NCBI GenBank assembly: GCA_028687335.1
Contig: JAQUAI010000003.1
Span: 62,001-126,000 of the forward strand
Direction of reading: 5' to 3'
Source: Gallionella sp.
GTDB lineage: Bacteria > Pseudomonadota > Gammaproteobacteria > Burkholderiales > Gallionellaceae
DNA length: 64,000 bases
Both the position numbers and the translations under genes were made by a program. Below the pieces are notes generated by a model. It was not told the DNA's origin. It did no database searches and saw only the letters and a program-made list of their open reading frames with translations. Positions 44,650 to 52,664 of this stretch are shown here, piece after piece (positions within the stretch are counted from its first letter, which is position 1; every line of letters starts with the position of its first letter).

Positions 44650-44728
44650 GGGTGCCGTTGAAACTGAAGCGCTCCGAGCCTGACGGGGGAATGGTAATCA
44701 AACCCGCTGCAGCACCCCTCGGAGGGCG
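44650..44728 (-). ncRNA. SAH riboswitch
   Basis: Read on the lower strand, the ahcY leader contains CTCCGAGGGGTGCTGCAGCGGG, a variable loop, CCCGTCAGGCTCGGAGCGCT, and lastly CAACGGCACCC. The first CTCCGAG pairs with the later CTCGGAG (P1/P2 closing). AGGGGTGC and GGCACCC give the pseudoknot/P4 arm. This is the arrangement of the S-adenosylhomocysteine riboswitch known from betaproteobacterial ahcY leaders. It ends 33 bases before the ATG. SAH binding would free expression of the hydrolase. Confidence 0.92.
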
Positions 44729-44802
44729 CGGATTATAAACGAAAAAGGAAATCTTGCCGAACTACATCCCCGCCGCAACGGCGGAGATGTAGTGGATTAA
44801 GC

Positions 44803-46197
44803 TCAAATCACCTTGGAATAACGCGCGTGTTCGGTGCGCGTGCGCAGGTATTTGTCGAACACCATGCAGATGTTACGAATCAGCATGCGTCCTTTGGGAG
44901 TCACAGTGATCCACTGCGACGACAACTCCAGCAAACCTTCCTTGGCATACTCTTCCAACTCGTTCATCTCAGTCGCAAAATACTGGTCAAAATCGATCAG
45001 GTAAGCGATGTTGAATGACTCCTTGGAAATCTCAAAATGGCACATCAAAGCTTGAATAATGGCGCGACGCACGAGATCGTCGGCATTCAGCTCTAGGCCG
45101 CGCATGATGGGCAATTCATCACGATCAAGCGCATCGTAATAATCGACCAGTTCGCGATAGTTCTGGCTGTAAGTCGGGCCAACTTTACCGATGGCGCTCA
45201 CGCCCAGTGCAACCAGATCGCAATCCGAGTGCGTGGAGTAGCCTTGGAAGTTGCGGTGCAACCTGCCCTGACGTTGTGCCACGGCCAACTCATCTTCCGG
45301 CTTGGCAAAGTGATCCATACCGATGTACACATAACCTGCGCCAGTCAGCTTATTCACCGCCATGCTGAGAATATCAAGCTTCACCTGAGGCTCGGGTAAC
45401 TCGGACTCGTTGATGCGACGCTGCGGCTTGAAGATGGTCGGCATGTGCGCATAGTTGTAGATCGACAGGCGATCAGGATTAGTGGCAATCACCCGATCCA
45501 GCGTTTTACCGAAGCCCTCCAGTGTCTGCTTGGGTAAGCCGTAGATCAGGTCAATGCTGACCGACTTAAAGCCGTTTGCACGCGAAGCGTTGATGACGCG
45601 CAACGTTTCTTCTTCGCTTTGAATACGATTCACCGCCTTTTGCACATCATCGTCGAAGTCCTGCACACCGACACTGATGCGATTGAAGCCCGCCTGACCA
45701 AGCAGCGCAATGGTTTCGTCGCTGACTTTGCGCGGGTCGATCTCGATGGAATACTCGCCGTCGTCAATCAACTTGAAGTGCTGCCCGATAGCTGCCATCA
45801 CTTCCCGAATTTCTTCGTCGCTCAAAAACGTGGGCGTACCGCCGCCAAAGTGCAACTGCTCCACCACTTGACCTGGCCCCAGCAATTTGGCTTGCATCGC
45901 CATTTCTTTGATGAGATAACGAACGTACTCCGCCGATTTGCTGCGATCCTTGGTGATAACCTTGTTGCATGCGCAGTAAAAACACAGCGTGTTGCAAAAA
46001 GGGATATGGATATACAGCGACAAGGGACGGGCAATACCGCCGATCTCGCGCTTGGTCAACCACTGGCTATAACTCTCGGCGTTAAATGCCTCGATAAAAC
46101 GGTCTGCGGTCGGATAGGAAGTGTAACGCGGCCCGTTCTTATCCAGCCTGCGTATCAACTCCAAATCAACAACCAATTGATTTACTGCTTCATTCAT
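44803..46197 (-). CDS. hemN: Oxygen-independent coproporphyrinogen III oxidase
   Basis: A 464-residue radical-SAM enzyme making protoporphyrinogen IX without oxygen. The Fe-S motif is HIPFCNTLCFYCACNK (CxxxCxxC, about residues 58-65), with the SAM-site region LHFGGGTPTFL and the later IGMDHFAKPEDELA region. The start at 46197 (MNEAVNQLVVDLE) follows GGGGAGAAAAAA. It is divergent from fnr, with a shared FNR-type box; the spacing suits activation of hemN when oxygen is low. Confidence 0.95.
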   Translation of the reverse strand: MNEAVNQLVVDLELIRRLDKNGPRYTSYPTADRFIEAFNAESYSQWLTKREIGGIARPLSLYIHIPFCNTLCFYCACNKVITKDRSKSAEYVRYLIKEMAMQAKLLGPGQVVEQLHFGGGTPTFLSDEEIREVMAAIGQHFKLIDDGEYSIEIDPRKVSDETIALLGQAGFNRISVGVQDFDDDVQKAVNRIQSEEETLRVINASRANGFKSVSIDLIYGLPKQTLEGFGKTLDRVIATNPDRLSIYNYAHMPTIFKPQRRINESELPEPQVKLDILSMAVNKLTGAGYVYIGMDHFAKPEDELAVAQRQGRLHRNFQGYSTHSDCDLVALGVSAIGKVGPTYSQNYRELVDYYDALDRDELPIMRGLELNADDLVRRAIIQALMCHFEISKESFNIAYLIDFDQYFATEMNELEEYAKEGLLELSSQWITVTPKGRMLIRNICMVFDKYLRTRTEHARYSKVI

Positions 46198-46253
46198 TTT
46201 TTTCTCCCCAGAGCTCCCAGTGCGCACTATGTCAGCATTTTTCCAGTATGGAA

Positions 46254-46267
46254 TTGATATATGTCAA
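46254..46267. promoter_or_regulatory. FNR/CRP-type box between hemN and fnr
   Basis: TTGATATATGTCAA is one base from the FNR consensus TTGAT-N4-ATCAA. On the hemN side a -10-like CATAGT lies about 30 bases away (46226-46231), which would place the box centre near -41.5. On the fnr side no convincing -10 is visible. Oxygen-responsive control of hemN, and possibly autoregulation of fnr, follows by inference. Confidence 0.8.
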
Positions 46268-46300
46268 AATACGGGCCGTTTTTAGCCGCTCCGCCCGACT

Positions 46301-47023
46301 GTGCCACCGCCGACCTCATCCAAACAACTCAAAATTGCCTGCTCCAACTGCAATCTGCGCGAACTGTGCTTGCCCGTTGATCTCTCCGCTGACGAGATGG
46401 GGCGGCTGGAAGCGTTGAGCAACAGTAAGCGCAGCTTTGCCGCACAAGACTACTTGTACCGTACCGGCGATCACTTTAAGTCGCTATACGCCATCCACAG
46501 CGGCTCATTCAAAACCCGCGTGTTGCACGAAGACGGCAGGGAACAAGTTACTGGATTCCTGATGGCGGGGGAAATCATCGGCTTGGATGCCATCAGCACC
46601 GACAGCCACACCTGCGAAGCACTGGCCATGGAAGCCAGCGAAGTTTGCGAACTCCCCTTTGCCAAGCTGGAAGAATTGAGCCGCGACATCCCTAGCTTGC
46701 AACGCCATCTGCATAAGATCATGAGCCGAGAAATCGTGCGCGACCAAGGCATCATGCTACTGCTCGGCTCAATGCGTGCCGAGGAACGCCTAGCCGCTTT
46801 TCTGTTAAACCTGTCGCAGCGCAACACCGCACGCGGATTTTCCGCCACCCAGCTGCAACTGCGCATGTCGCGCCTGGAAATCGGCAGCTACCTCGGGTTA
46901 AAGCTGGAAACAGTCAGCCGCGCTTTCTCGCACTTTCAAGAAGATGGATTAATCAACGTCAAGATTAAAACGGTGGAATTAATTGATCTGCCGAGATTAC
47001 GGGCTTTGGTCGGAAAAAGTTGA
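46301..47023 (+). CDS. fnr: FNR-type oxygen-sensing transcriptional regulator
   Basis: A 240-residue CRP/FNR protein. The N-terminal cysteines ACSNCNLRELC (Cys14, Cys17, Cys23) with an internal Cys in ASEVCELPF (about 114) match the four [4Fe-4S] ligands of FNR. A cNMP-like beta roll is followed by the HTH RLEIGSYLGLKLETVSRAFSHFQ (about 190-212), including the E-SR recognition residues for TTGAT. The start is a GTG (46301). It is a likely regulator of hemN and of the cco operon, whose promoter carries a matching box. Confidence 0.94.
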   Translation: MPPPTSSKQLKIACSNCNLRELCLPVDLSADEMGRLEALSNSKRSFAAQDYLYRTGDHFKSLYAIHSGSFKTRVLHEDGREQVTGFLMAGEIIGLDAISTDSHTCEALAMEASEVCELPFAKLEELSRDIPSLQRHLHKIMSREIVRDQGIMLLLGSMRAEERLAAFLLNLSQRNTARGFSATQLQLRMSRLEIGSYLGLKLETVSRAFSHFQEDGLINVKIKTVELIDLPRLRALVGKS

Positions 47024-47111
47024 TGCGTCGTTCTGCCGCATTCCCTAATCGCCCCGGAGTCGGTATCCTGCGCATCGCCGTAACCATTCAAAACAACACA
47101 GGGGAGAGAAC

Positions 47112-47609
47112 ATGAGTCAAAGCTACAGCGCCACAGCGGATGAAATCAAGCACGCCAAATGGCCGCACGAAATATTTCTCATCAATTTGGTGTTCAACCA
47201 TATCTTGGTGTTCGCCTCGACTTTCGGCGTTTTTAGCACCTTCCCGCTGATGGTTATGATCGTCCCGCTCACCTCTTTTATCATCACCGGCTATCTCGCC
47301 ATCAAAGCCAAGCAAGTTGCCAGGAGTGACGAAAGCGCATTCATCAAAGCACACTGGAAAGTAGCGGAAAAACGCAACAAGCACTTTATGTGGCTGCTGA
47401 CTATCACCTGCATCGTGGTCGGCGGCGGTTTCTGGCTGTCGAAAATGATGGGCTGGTCTAAGATCGCCACCATCGCATTACTGGGCGGTGTTGGTCTGCT
47501 GCCGTTTATGGTTTCCCTGTTGGTATTGATCGTATTGGGTAACGATTCGATGTATCAGGCCCGCCACAGCAAGCTCCCCAAAGGGGCAAGCGAAACCGCC
47601 GCAGCCTAA
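47112..47609 (+). CDS. Unknown four-helix membrane protein
   Basis: A 165-residue protein. Four hydrophobic segments are clear (IFLINLVFNHILVFASTFGVF; PLMVMIVPLTSFIITGYLAI; HFMWLLTITCIVVGGGFWL; IATIALLGGVGLLPFMVSLLVLIVL), and the N- and C-termini are polar. No catalytic motif is visible and I do not recognise a family. AGGGGAGAGAAC precedes the ATG. It is 89 bases after fnr and 17 before the next gene, so the two unknowns form a unit, possibly of respiratory nature given the neighbours. Confidence 0.78.
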   Translation: MSQSYSATADEIKHAKWPHEIFLINLVFNHILVFASTFGVFSTFPLMVMIVPLTSFIITGYLAIKAKQVARSDESAFIKAHWKVAEKRNKHFMWLLTITCIVVGGGFWLSKMMGWSKIATIALLGGVGLLPFMVSLLVLIVLGNDSMYQARHSKLPKGASETAAA

Positions 47610-47625
47610 ATAAAGAAAAAAACTT

Positions 47626-48303
47626 ATGAGCACTGAAAATAAAATTTACTGGGGTGTCGGCATCGTGTCGGTGCTGATTTTTATCGGCACCTTTTTCATC
47701 CCCGGCGAACCGAGAAATCCCGATGACATGCCTTGGCATATCGAGCATCCGACACCGCAAACCTCGCGCGTTTTCGGCATGACACTGGGCACTTCCACCG
47801 CCGATGAAGCCGAAAAACGATTTAAAGAGCTGGGCATTCCCAGTATGTTTAAGTCACCGGAAGGTAAGCTCGGCGTAGAAGTCTTTTTTGAGCAGGTTGA
47901 TCTGGCTCAGTTGCGCGCCAAAATCGTCCTGATCATCGCCGTTCCCGATGCCGAGTTGCATGCCATGTACGAACGCGGCATACGCATGAGCGCGACCGGC
48001 AGCGGCAAAAAAATTACGCTTACGCCCGATGATGTCACCAAGCTGCGCGGCCTACCTATCAGCGGCTTGACTTACATCCCTGGATTACGCGTGGAAGACG
48101 CGATTTTCTTGAAACGCTTTGGTCAGCCGACTGAAGTCATCAAAGAGAAAGAAAGTGGCGCGATTCACTGGCTCTATCCTCAACATGGATTAGATATCAC
48201 CTTGGGCGGCGAAGAAAAACCCGTGTTGCAGTACGTCTCGCCTAGCGAATTCGACAAGCTACGCCAGCCCTTGTTAGCCAAGGGCGAAACCGTTAAGTCT
48301 TAG
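47626..48303 (+). CDS. Unknown membrane-anchored periplasmic protein
   Basis: A 225-residue protein with one N-terminal membrane helix (YWGVGIVSVLIFIGTFFIPG, residues 8-27), then a soluble domain presumably in the periplasm. The soluble part begins PQTSRVFGMTLGTSTADEAEKRFKELG and includes a repeat of the same flavour (LRVEDAIFLKRFGQPTEVIKEKE). There are no Cys and no recognised family. It is co-transcribed with the four-helix protein upstream. The gene is followed by a repeat-rich gap. Confidence 0.75.
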   Translation: MSTENKIYWGVGIVSVLIFIGTFFIPGEPRNPDDMPWHIEHPTPQTSRVFGMTLGTSTADEAEKRFKELGIPSMFKSPEGKLGVEVFFEQVDLAQLRAKIVLIIAVPDAELHAMYERGIRMSATGSGKKITLTPDDVTKLRGLPISGLTYIPGLRVEDAIFLKRFGQPTEVIKEKESGAIHWLYPQHGLDITLGGEEKPVLQYVSPSEFDKLRQPLLAKGETVKS

Positions 48304-48339
48304 CTCGAATATTTCACCATGTTACTGGGTGCGGGTGAG

Positions 48340-48411
48340 CTATTAATCCGGCCAGATGATGTTTGAACTCGGAAGCGCATACCCCCCAGCCTCCCCTTGT
48401 CAGGGGAGGAA
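48340..48411. repeat. MITE-like palindromic repeat, left half
   Basis: CTATTAATCCGGCCAGATGA at 48340 and the following GTTTGAACTC copy the right end of the 126-290 element in inverted orientation. They are followed by CAGCCTCCCCTTGTCAGGGGAGGA, the nested inner arm. The element stops after about 72 bp, so this is a half copy. Confidence 0.72.
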
Positions 48412-48441
48412 CGAATCTAGCAGAGAGCACAAGTGCAAAAG

Positions 48442-48495
48442 CAAGGGAGACCGAAGTCTCCCTTGTTTATATTAGTCAGCAGTTTCGCGGATTGT
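48442..48495. repeat. Copy A of duplicated terminator segment
   Basis: CAAGGGAGACCGAAGTCTCCCTTG (about 9-bp stem with a CGAA loop), then TTTAT(ATTA)GTCAGCAGTTTCGCGGATTGT, is repeated at 49118-49169 with only a three-base difference in spacing. The copies bracket the DUF2442/DUF4160 pair. It is a bidirectional terminator-like hairpin. Confidence 0.85.
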
Positions 48496-48517
48496 TTTTT
48501 AGCACAAACAGCCAATG

Positions 48518-48772
48518 TTAAGCCATCGAGCTGATAGATACGGAGCGGTCATAAAGCGTCTCTGGTGAAATATCGATATTACCGGGCCAAACTACCGTTC
48601 CATAATCGACAAAAGCTCTGGTGAATAAAGGTGAATTTTCGAGGTGCGAAAACGGCTTTTTTTTCATGTATGGTGTCATATCGAAAATACGCTTTTCGCC
48701 ATTCTCAAATTGGAGAAGCAACTTATGATCCGCGCTGGCTTCAACGCTAATAACATCAAGCAAGATCGACAT
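48518..48772 (-). CDS. DUF2442-family small protein
   Basis: An 84-residue protein. The pattern SVEASADHKLLLQFENGEKRIFDMTPYMKK, then AFVDYGTVVWPGNIDISPETLYDRS, is characteristic of the DUF2442 family, whose members commonly sit after DUF4160 genes and have been suspected to form toxin-antitoxin-like pairs. The ATG at 48772 lies nine bases after the reading end of the DUF4160 gene, with AAGGAAAATAT before it. It appears intact. Confidence 0.82.
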   Translation of the reverse strand: MSILLDVISVEASADHKLLLQFENGEKRIFDMTPYMKKKPFSHLENSPLFTRAFVDYGTVVWPGNIDISPETLYDRSVSISSMA

Positions 48773-48781
48773 ATATTTTCC

Positions 48782-49050
48782 TTATTGAAGCGGTGCAATA
48801 CGAAACGGCTGCTCACCCGCAACAGCAAGTTCCCAATCGGCGAAAACTCATCCTTATGAATTTCAATCCACGCCTGAATCATTTTTAGCTGCTTTGGCGG
48901 GATGTCTCCTATCAAAACCTCCCCGCCTTCAATGGAAATTGAAGCCTTTGCCCCCGCATAGCAAACGTGAATATGAGGCAGGTTATGGCGGTCATTATCC
49001 TCAAATAAAATGGCCACCAAAATTCCGTAAAACATACTGATCGTCGGCAT
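48782..49050 (-). pseudogene. DUF4160-family gene with a frameshift
   Basis: Reading from the ATG at 49050 gives MPTISMFYGILVAILFEDND, NLPHIHVCYAGAKASISIEGG and PPKQLKMIQAWIEIHKDEF, the DUF4160 pattern. After DEF the frame turns to SPIGNLLLRVSS. One frame over, the sequence reads ADWELAVAGEQPFRIAPLQ and stops at 48782-48784, just before the DUF2442 ribosome site. One base in or near the T-run (GAGTTTTCGCC) has therefore been gained or lost. Sequencing error is possible; otherwise it is inactive. Confidence 0.8.
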
Positions 49051-49117
49051 GATCGGTTTCCCCATAAAGTGAGCTGCGGGAAGTGAGGCAAGCTTCATAA
49101 ACCCCAAGCGCAAAAAA

Positions 49118-49169
49118 CAAGGGAGACCGAAGTCTCCCTTGTTTATTTGTCAGCAGTTTCGCGGATTGT
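49118..49169. terminator. Copy B of duplicated terminator segment; end of the Cyc2-like gene
   Basis: On the lower strand the stem AAGGGAGAC-TTCG-GTCTCCCTT is followed by GTTTTTTGC, an intrinsic terminator 40 bases after the Cyc2-like stop. It is the probable original of copy A, because it is correctly placed behind a highly expressed-looking gene. Confidence 0.85.
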
Positions 49170-49208
49170 CGTTTAACACATCAAACGACGCTCCTTGATT
49201 CTGTCAAC

Positions 49209-50444
49209 TTACCACGAAGCTTCCAACATCAATGTAGTCAGCGATGTAACGGCACCAACTGCATTACGGGAAGAGCCGCTGTACGAACTGTAGTTCACGT
49301 GCAAAGCAACGTTCTGAACCAAGTCATAAACAGCAGTCAATGTGATAGCGTTATCACCATCTACGCCGGCACCAGCACCAGTTTTAGCGTTACGGTAAGC
49401 AGCACCGATAGACAGTGTGTGTGGGATTACAGTGTAATCAGCACCGATCGTAGTTGCGCTACGAGCAGCAATGCCTGCGTTGAACAAGCCAGCACCCAAT
49501 GCGATTGCAGGTGCATTCGCGTGTTGTGCATAGATACCCAACTCTTTACCGCCAACTTCGGCTTGCGCTTGCACGTCAAAGAAGGTTGCGCGGGATTCCA
49601 AGCTGCCAGAACCAATAGAAGAGGTGCCGCTGAAGTGACCGATACCGCCGACTAAAGCCCAATCACCAATTGTTGGTGTTGCTGCAATACGGAAGTAGCT
49701 GTTCTTCATATCATAGGAAGCTACGCCACCGCCGTTCGCGCCCATCGCAAAATCAGGAGAGAACTTGGTGAATGCTACGTAGCCCATGTCGTTTTGTGCG
49801 ACGCCAGTGAAACCGGTTGCAGCTGTTGCTACGCCGATGTACTGAACAGCAGAAGTCTCAGAGCGGTGCTCAGCCCAACGGTTTGCACGCATTACGCCAC
49901 CACTAGACAGCTCATAGCCGTACATTGCGCCCAATGCATCAGTTGTGAAGGGAACCAAGCCAATTTTTGCGCCGCCCATGTCGAACATTACTGGCAGTTT
50001 GAAGCCAGCCAGCAAAGCGCCGCCAACAGCTGCAGTGTTACCTTCGAACAAGAAGCCGATATTTTCAGCTACGCGACCCGCGAAGAACAGGCTGAATTCG
50101 TCGCCGAATTGCAACATGCCATCGCTAGGTGTATTGGAAACACCAAGAGCTGGTACGGCACGTGGGCCGTTGTCTTTTTGATAACGAACTTTAGCCAAGA
50201 TAGCTGCGTTCAGTGTAGCTGGGATGGACAGGTGTTCGCCTTCCACTTTTTCCTGCGCGCCCATCATGGTGTAACCAGCGGCCTTGAATGCACGACCAAA
50301 GCCATTCAAAACTGGGAAGTGTTGTGCGTGGCAAGCAGTACATGCCATGCCAGTTTGACGTGCGAATGCTGGCAGAGCAGATGCTTCTGGAGCGAACGCT
50401 GCTGCGGCCATTACGCCGGCGATCGAGAGAACGATTTTCTTCAT
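49209..50444 (-). CDS. cyc2: Cyc2-like outer-membrane monohaem cytochrome-porin (Fe(II) oxidase candidate)
   Basis: A 411-residue protein. The signal peptide (residues 1-24) is followed by the hallmark PAFARQTGMACTACHAQHFP (haem CTACH at residues 35-39) and VLNGFGRAFKAAGYTM. The remaining 360 residues are Gly/Ala/aromatic-rich alternating strands, ending in LTTLMLEASW with a terminal aromatic, as in a 16-strand porin. Cyc2 of neutrophilic iron oxidisers has this exact N-terminal logic and length, and is thought to take electrons from Fe(II) at the cell surface. AAGGAAAATCACA precedes the ATG. Other porin-cytochromes of unknown role share the fold, so the function is inferred. Confidence 0.85.
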   Translation of the reverse strand: MKKIVLSIAGVMAAAAFAPEASALPAFARQTGMACTACHAQHFPVLNGFGRAFKAAGYTMMGAQEKVEGEHLSIPATLNAAILAKVRYQKDNGPRAVPALGVSNTPSDGMLQFGDEFSLFFAGRVAENIGFLFEGNTAAVGGALLAGFKLPVMFDMGGAKIGLVPFTTDALGAMYGYELSSGGVMRANRWAEHRSETSAVQYIGVATAATGFTGVAQNDMGYVAFTKFSPDFAMGANGGGVASYDMKNSYFRIAATPTIGDWALVGGIGHFSGTSSIGSGSLESRATFFDVQAQAEVGGKELGIYAQHANAPAIALGAGLFNAGIAARSATTIGADYTVIPHTLSIGAAYRNAKTGAGAGVDGDNAITLTAVYDLVQNVALHVNYSSYSGSSRNAVGAVTSLTTLMLEASW

Positions 50445-50466
50445 TGTGATTTTCCTTATAGAGAAA

Positions 50467-50591
50467 AAGTTGATTAACGTTATACAACTTGAGTGATCGG
50501 AATTACCTCCCCTTTCACTGGGTGCGGACTGTATAGAACAGTAAGCAAGGGTGTCAAAACTTTGTCACACCCTTTGTTGCATTTTTGCAAC
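50467..50591 (-). promoter_or_regulatory. Leader and upstream palindromes of the Cyc2-like gene
   Basis: Three palindromes lie in the 209-bp gap: AAGTTG-N12-CAACTT at 50467-50490, just before the ribosome site and containing a TATAAC -10-like run on the lower strand; AAGGGTGT...ACACCCTT at 50547-50574 with a pairing inner part; and GTTGCA-TTTT-TGCAAC at 50576-50591. The first may be an operator or leader stem. The other two may end the sulfotransferase transcript. No further gene is seen in the gap. Confidence 0.5.
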
Positions 50592-50653
50592 ATATTAGTG
50601 TCTGCTAAAACGCTTACATCACAAAGCGATGCCCCAGAAAACCAATCGGTTGT

Positions 50654-52230
50654 TTATACAAGCACATCGCCTAATGTTGCCAACAGAGGGGATAGGTGCT
50701 GCTCATACCGCCGCCAACGCTCGACCGAAGATGCGTAAACAGGACGCCTGACCTGTAAAAAACTGGCGGTCTTTACTGGCCTCACATGCTCGTGCGGTAA
50801 CGCGCAACTGTCACTCCACGCCAAACCGCAATATTCAAGCATTCTGCGCGTCTGCGTTTCACGGTCTTGCACGATATCCTCGTAATGAACATCCAAAAAT
50901 GCGCTGGCTGGCAGTACTCGCCGCCAATGCGCCATCAAACGGTGATAATCACGATAATATTGCCCTAGCTCAATTTGATCGTATGACCATGGGACGTTGT
51001 TCTGATGGAACAGGTTTGTATAGCACGACAAACAGGTATCCATTGGATTACGATTGACATGGATAATCTTTGCATTAGGTAGCATCAGGTGAATGAGCCC
51101 AACGGCCATGAAGTTGGCTGGCAGCTTGTCGGTAATGCGCTTTGCGCCGGAATGATGTAGCCGAATAGCCGCCAAATACTCGGAAGACCATTGCCCCATG
51201 GTAGTGGACTCTAGCAAACGCAGACTACCGGGGTATACCACGCCAGCCAAATTACGCTGGGTAATACTAAATAAATCAGTCAATTCCCCTGCGCCATGTA
51301 CGTCGGGGTGACTAGCCAGAATTTGCTCGGTCAATGTGGTGCCGGAGCGAGGCATGCCCACAATAAAAATCGGCGAGGGGTCGGGATTGCCACAACCACT
51401 TAACCGAGCGAGACGAGCCTCATCAAATATGCGGATCAATTCATCAACGTTATGCGACTCAACTTTGGCATCATATTGAAATGATTTGCGTTTAAGTTGC
51501 GCACCCGCTTGATAGTGCTGGAATGCGGGAGTGCTATCGCCGCTATCGTGATAGCCCTTGGCTAGTGCGTAATGCAAAAACAGGCGATCCGCATCAGGCA
51601 ATTGCGGGAGCTGATTACTCAGACGCTGCTCGATTTTAACGAGTTCAATAAAATTGGCATCATCCGCCGCCACTTTTTTACTTTGCGTTAAAAAATAACG
51701 CGCTTCGATACACCCAGGATCAATCGCCAAGACACGCAGAAAACATGCATTAGCCTCCTCAACTTTGTTTAGATGAACCAGCGTAACGCCAAGGTTATGC
51801 AGCGCGTCTAGATACTGGGGCTTCAGCGCAATAGCTCGGCGGAAACAAGGCTCGGCCTCATACTGAAGATTGTGTTTCGCCAACATGTCGCCCAGATTAT
51901 TCAAGACCTCCGCATCGTTTGGAAGAAAATTCGCGGCCTGCTGTAGTGCACACAGAGAATCTTTTCCCTGCAACGATTGTGCGGCACTCAATATTTTCCA
52001 ACCGAAACCAGAGCTTGGGTAACGCCGAAGAAACGGAATCAGCTGACGTTCCAGTTCTGGATATTGCCCGCAATGAGCTGATTTTCTTCAGCATGCGAAG
52101 GCTGTTGGTTATCGTTTGATGAGATTGGCTGGCTTGCGTTGACCGATTGACCTGCCAATATATTTTGGCAACACTTTTTGTATTTTTTCCCACTACCGCA
52201 AGGGCAGGGATCGTTTCTGCTTGGTTTCAA
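50654..52230 (-). pseudogene. SEC-C / TPR / sulfotransferase gene split by a frameshift
   Basis: The 5' part (TTG at 52230) encodes a SEC-C zinc motif, [16 protein letters not shown], and runs to a stop at 52039. The 3' part, in another frame, encodes [19 protein letters not shown], four to five TPR-like helices (NLGDMLAKHNLQYEAEPCFRRAIALKP) and a PAPS-dependent sulfotransferase with PIFIVGMPRSGTTLTEQIL and RNPMDTCLSCY. A single extra A in the GAAGAAAATC run near 52080 would join them into about 525 residues. The 3' part alone (50654-51991) could still be translated from an internal TTG. Confidence 0.8.
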
Positions 52231-52358
52231 TTTTTGCCTTTATTGTTGTGTGAATGCTAACCAAGTCGCCGCGCATGACGGAGATTGCGAAACGATATTC
52301 TTGGTGCGGAGTGGCTATTGACCCAATATTTTGGGTAATAGACTTGCACTAATTAATT

Positions 52359-52447
52359 CGTCGTTGCGAGAAGCTCAGCGACGTGGAAAACCGGCATTCT
52401 ATTTAAGATCATTAAAGCGGATTGCCATACTGCACTCGCAATGACGG
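52359..52447. repeat. Inverted copy of the dispersed CTGGATTGCC...CAATGACG repeat
   Basis: CGTCGTTGCGAGAAGCTCAG, continuing GCGACGTGGAAAACCGG, and CGGATTGCCATACTGCACTC, continuing GCAATGACGG, are inverted with an AT-rich centre containing GGCATTCTATTTAAGATCAT. It matches both arms of the elements at 31275-31511. The 240 bp between the sulfotransferase and ccoS genes hold this and nothing else recognisable. Confidence 0.75.
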
Positions 52448-52472
52448 ACTAGGTGATTAGAGCAGTATCTCC

Positions 52473-52664
52473 CTAGTGCTTTTTATCTGCCTCCGAGCGA
52501 TCATTCGGATGCGGCATCATGTCTTCATCGTCGTCCAGCAAGATGCGGCTCCCACCGCCTTCCATATCCTCGTATTGCCCGCGCTTGACCGCGATGATTA
52601 ACACCACCACCAGCAAGATTCCAAAGAACATCATGCCGGGTATCAAACTGTAGATTACGTTCAT
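52473..52664 (-). CDS. ccoS: cbb3 oxidase maturation protein CcoS
   Basis: A 63-residue protein with one membrane helix (LIPGMMFFGILLVVVLIIAV, residues 7-26) followed by the conserved KRGQYEDMEGGGSRILLDDDE. CcoS is needed to place haems in the CcoN subunit. Its start overlaps the ccoI stop by four bases. It is the last gene of the ccoGHIS set. Confidence 0.92.
   Translation of the reverse strand: MNVIYSLIPGMMFFGILLVVVLIIAVKRGQYEDMEGGGSRILLDDDEDMMPHPNDRSEADKKH

Noticed and set aside
49794-50477. 227-codon frame antisense to the Cyc2-like gene
   Set aside because: Cys/Ser-rich reading of the reverse strand; no credible start, and the sense strand has a clear signal peptide and haem motif.
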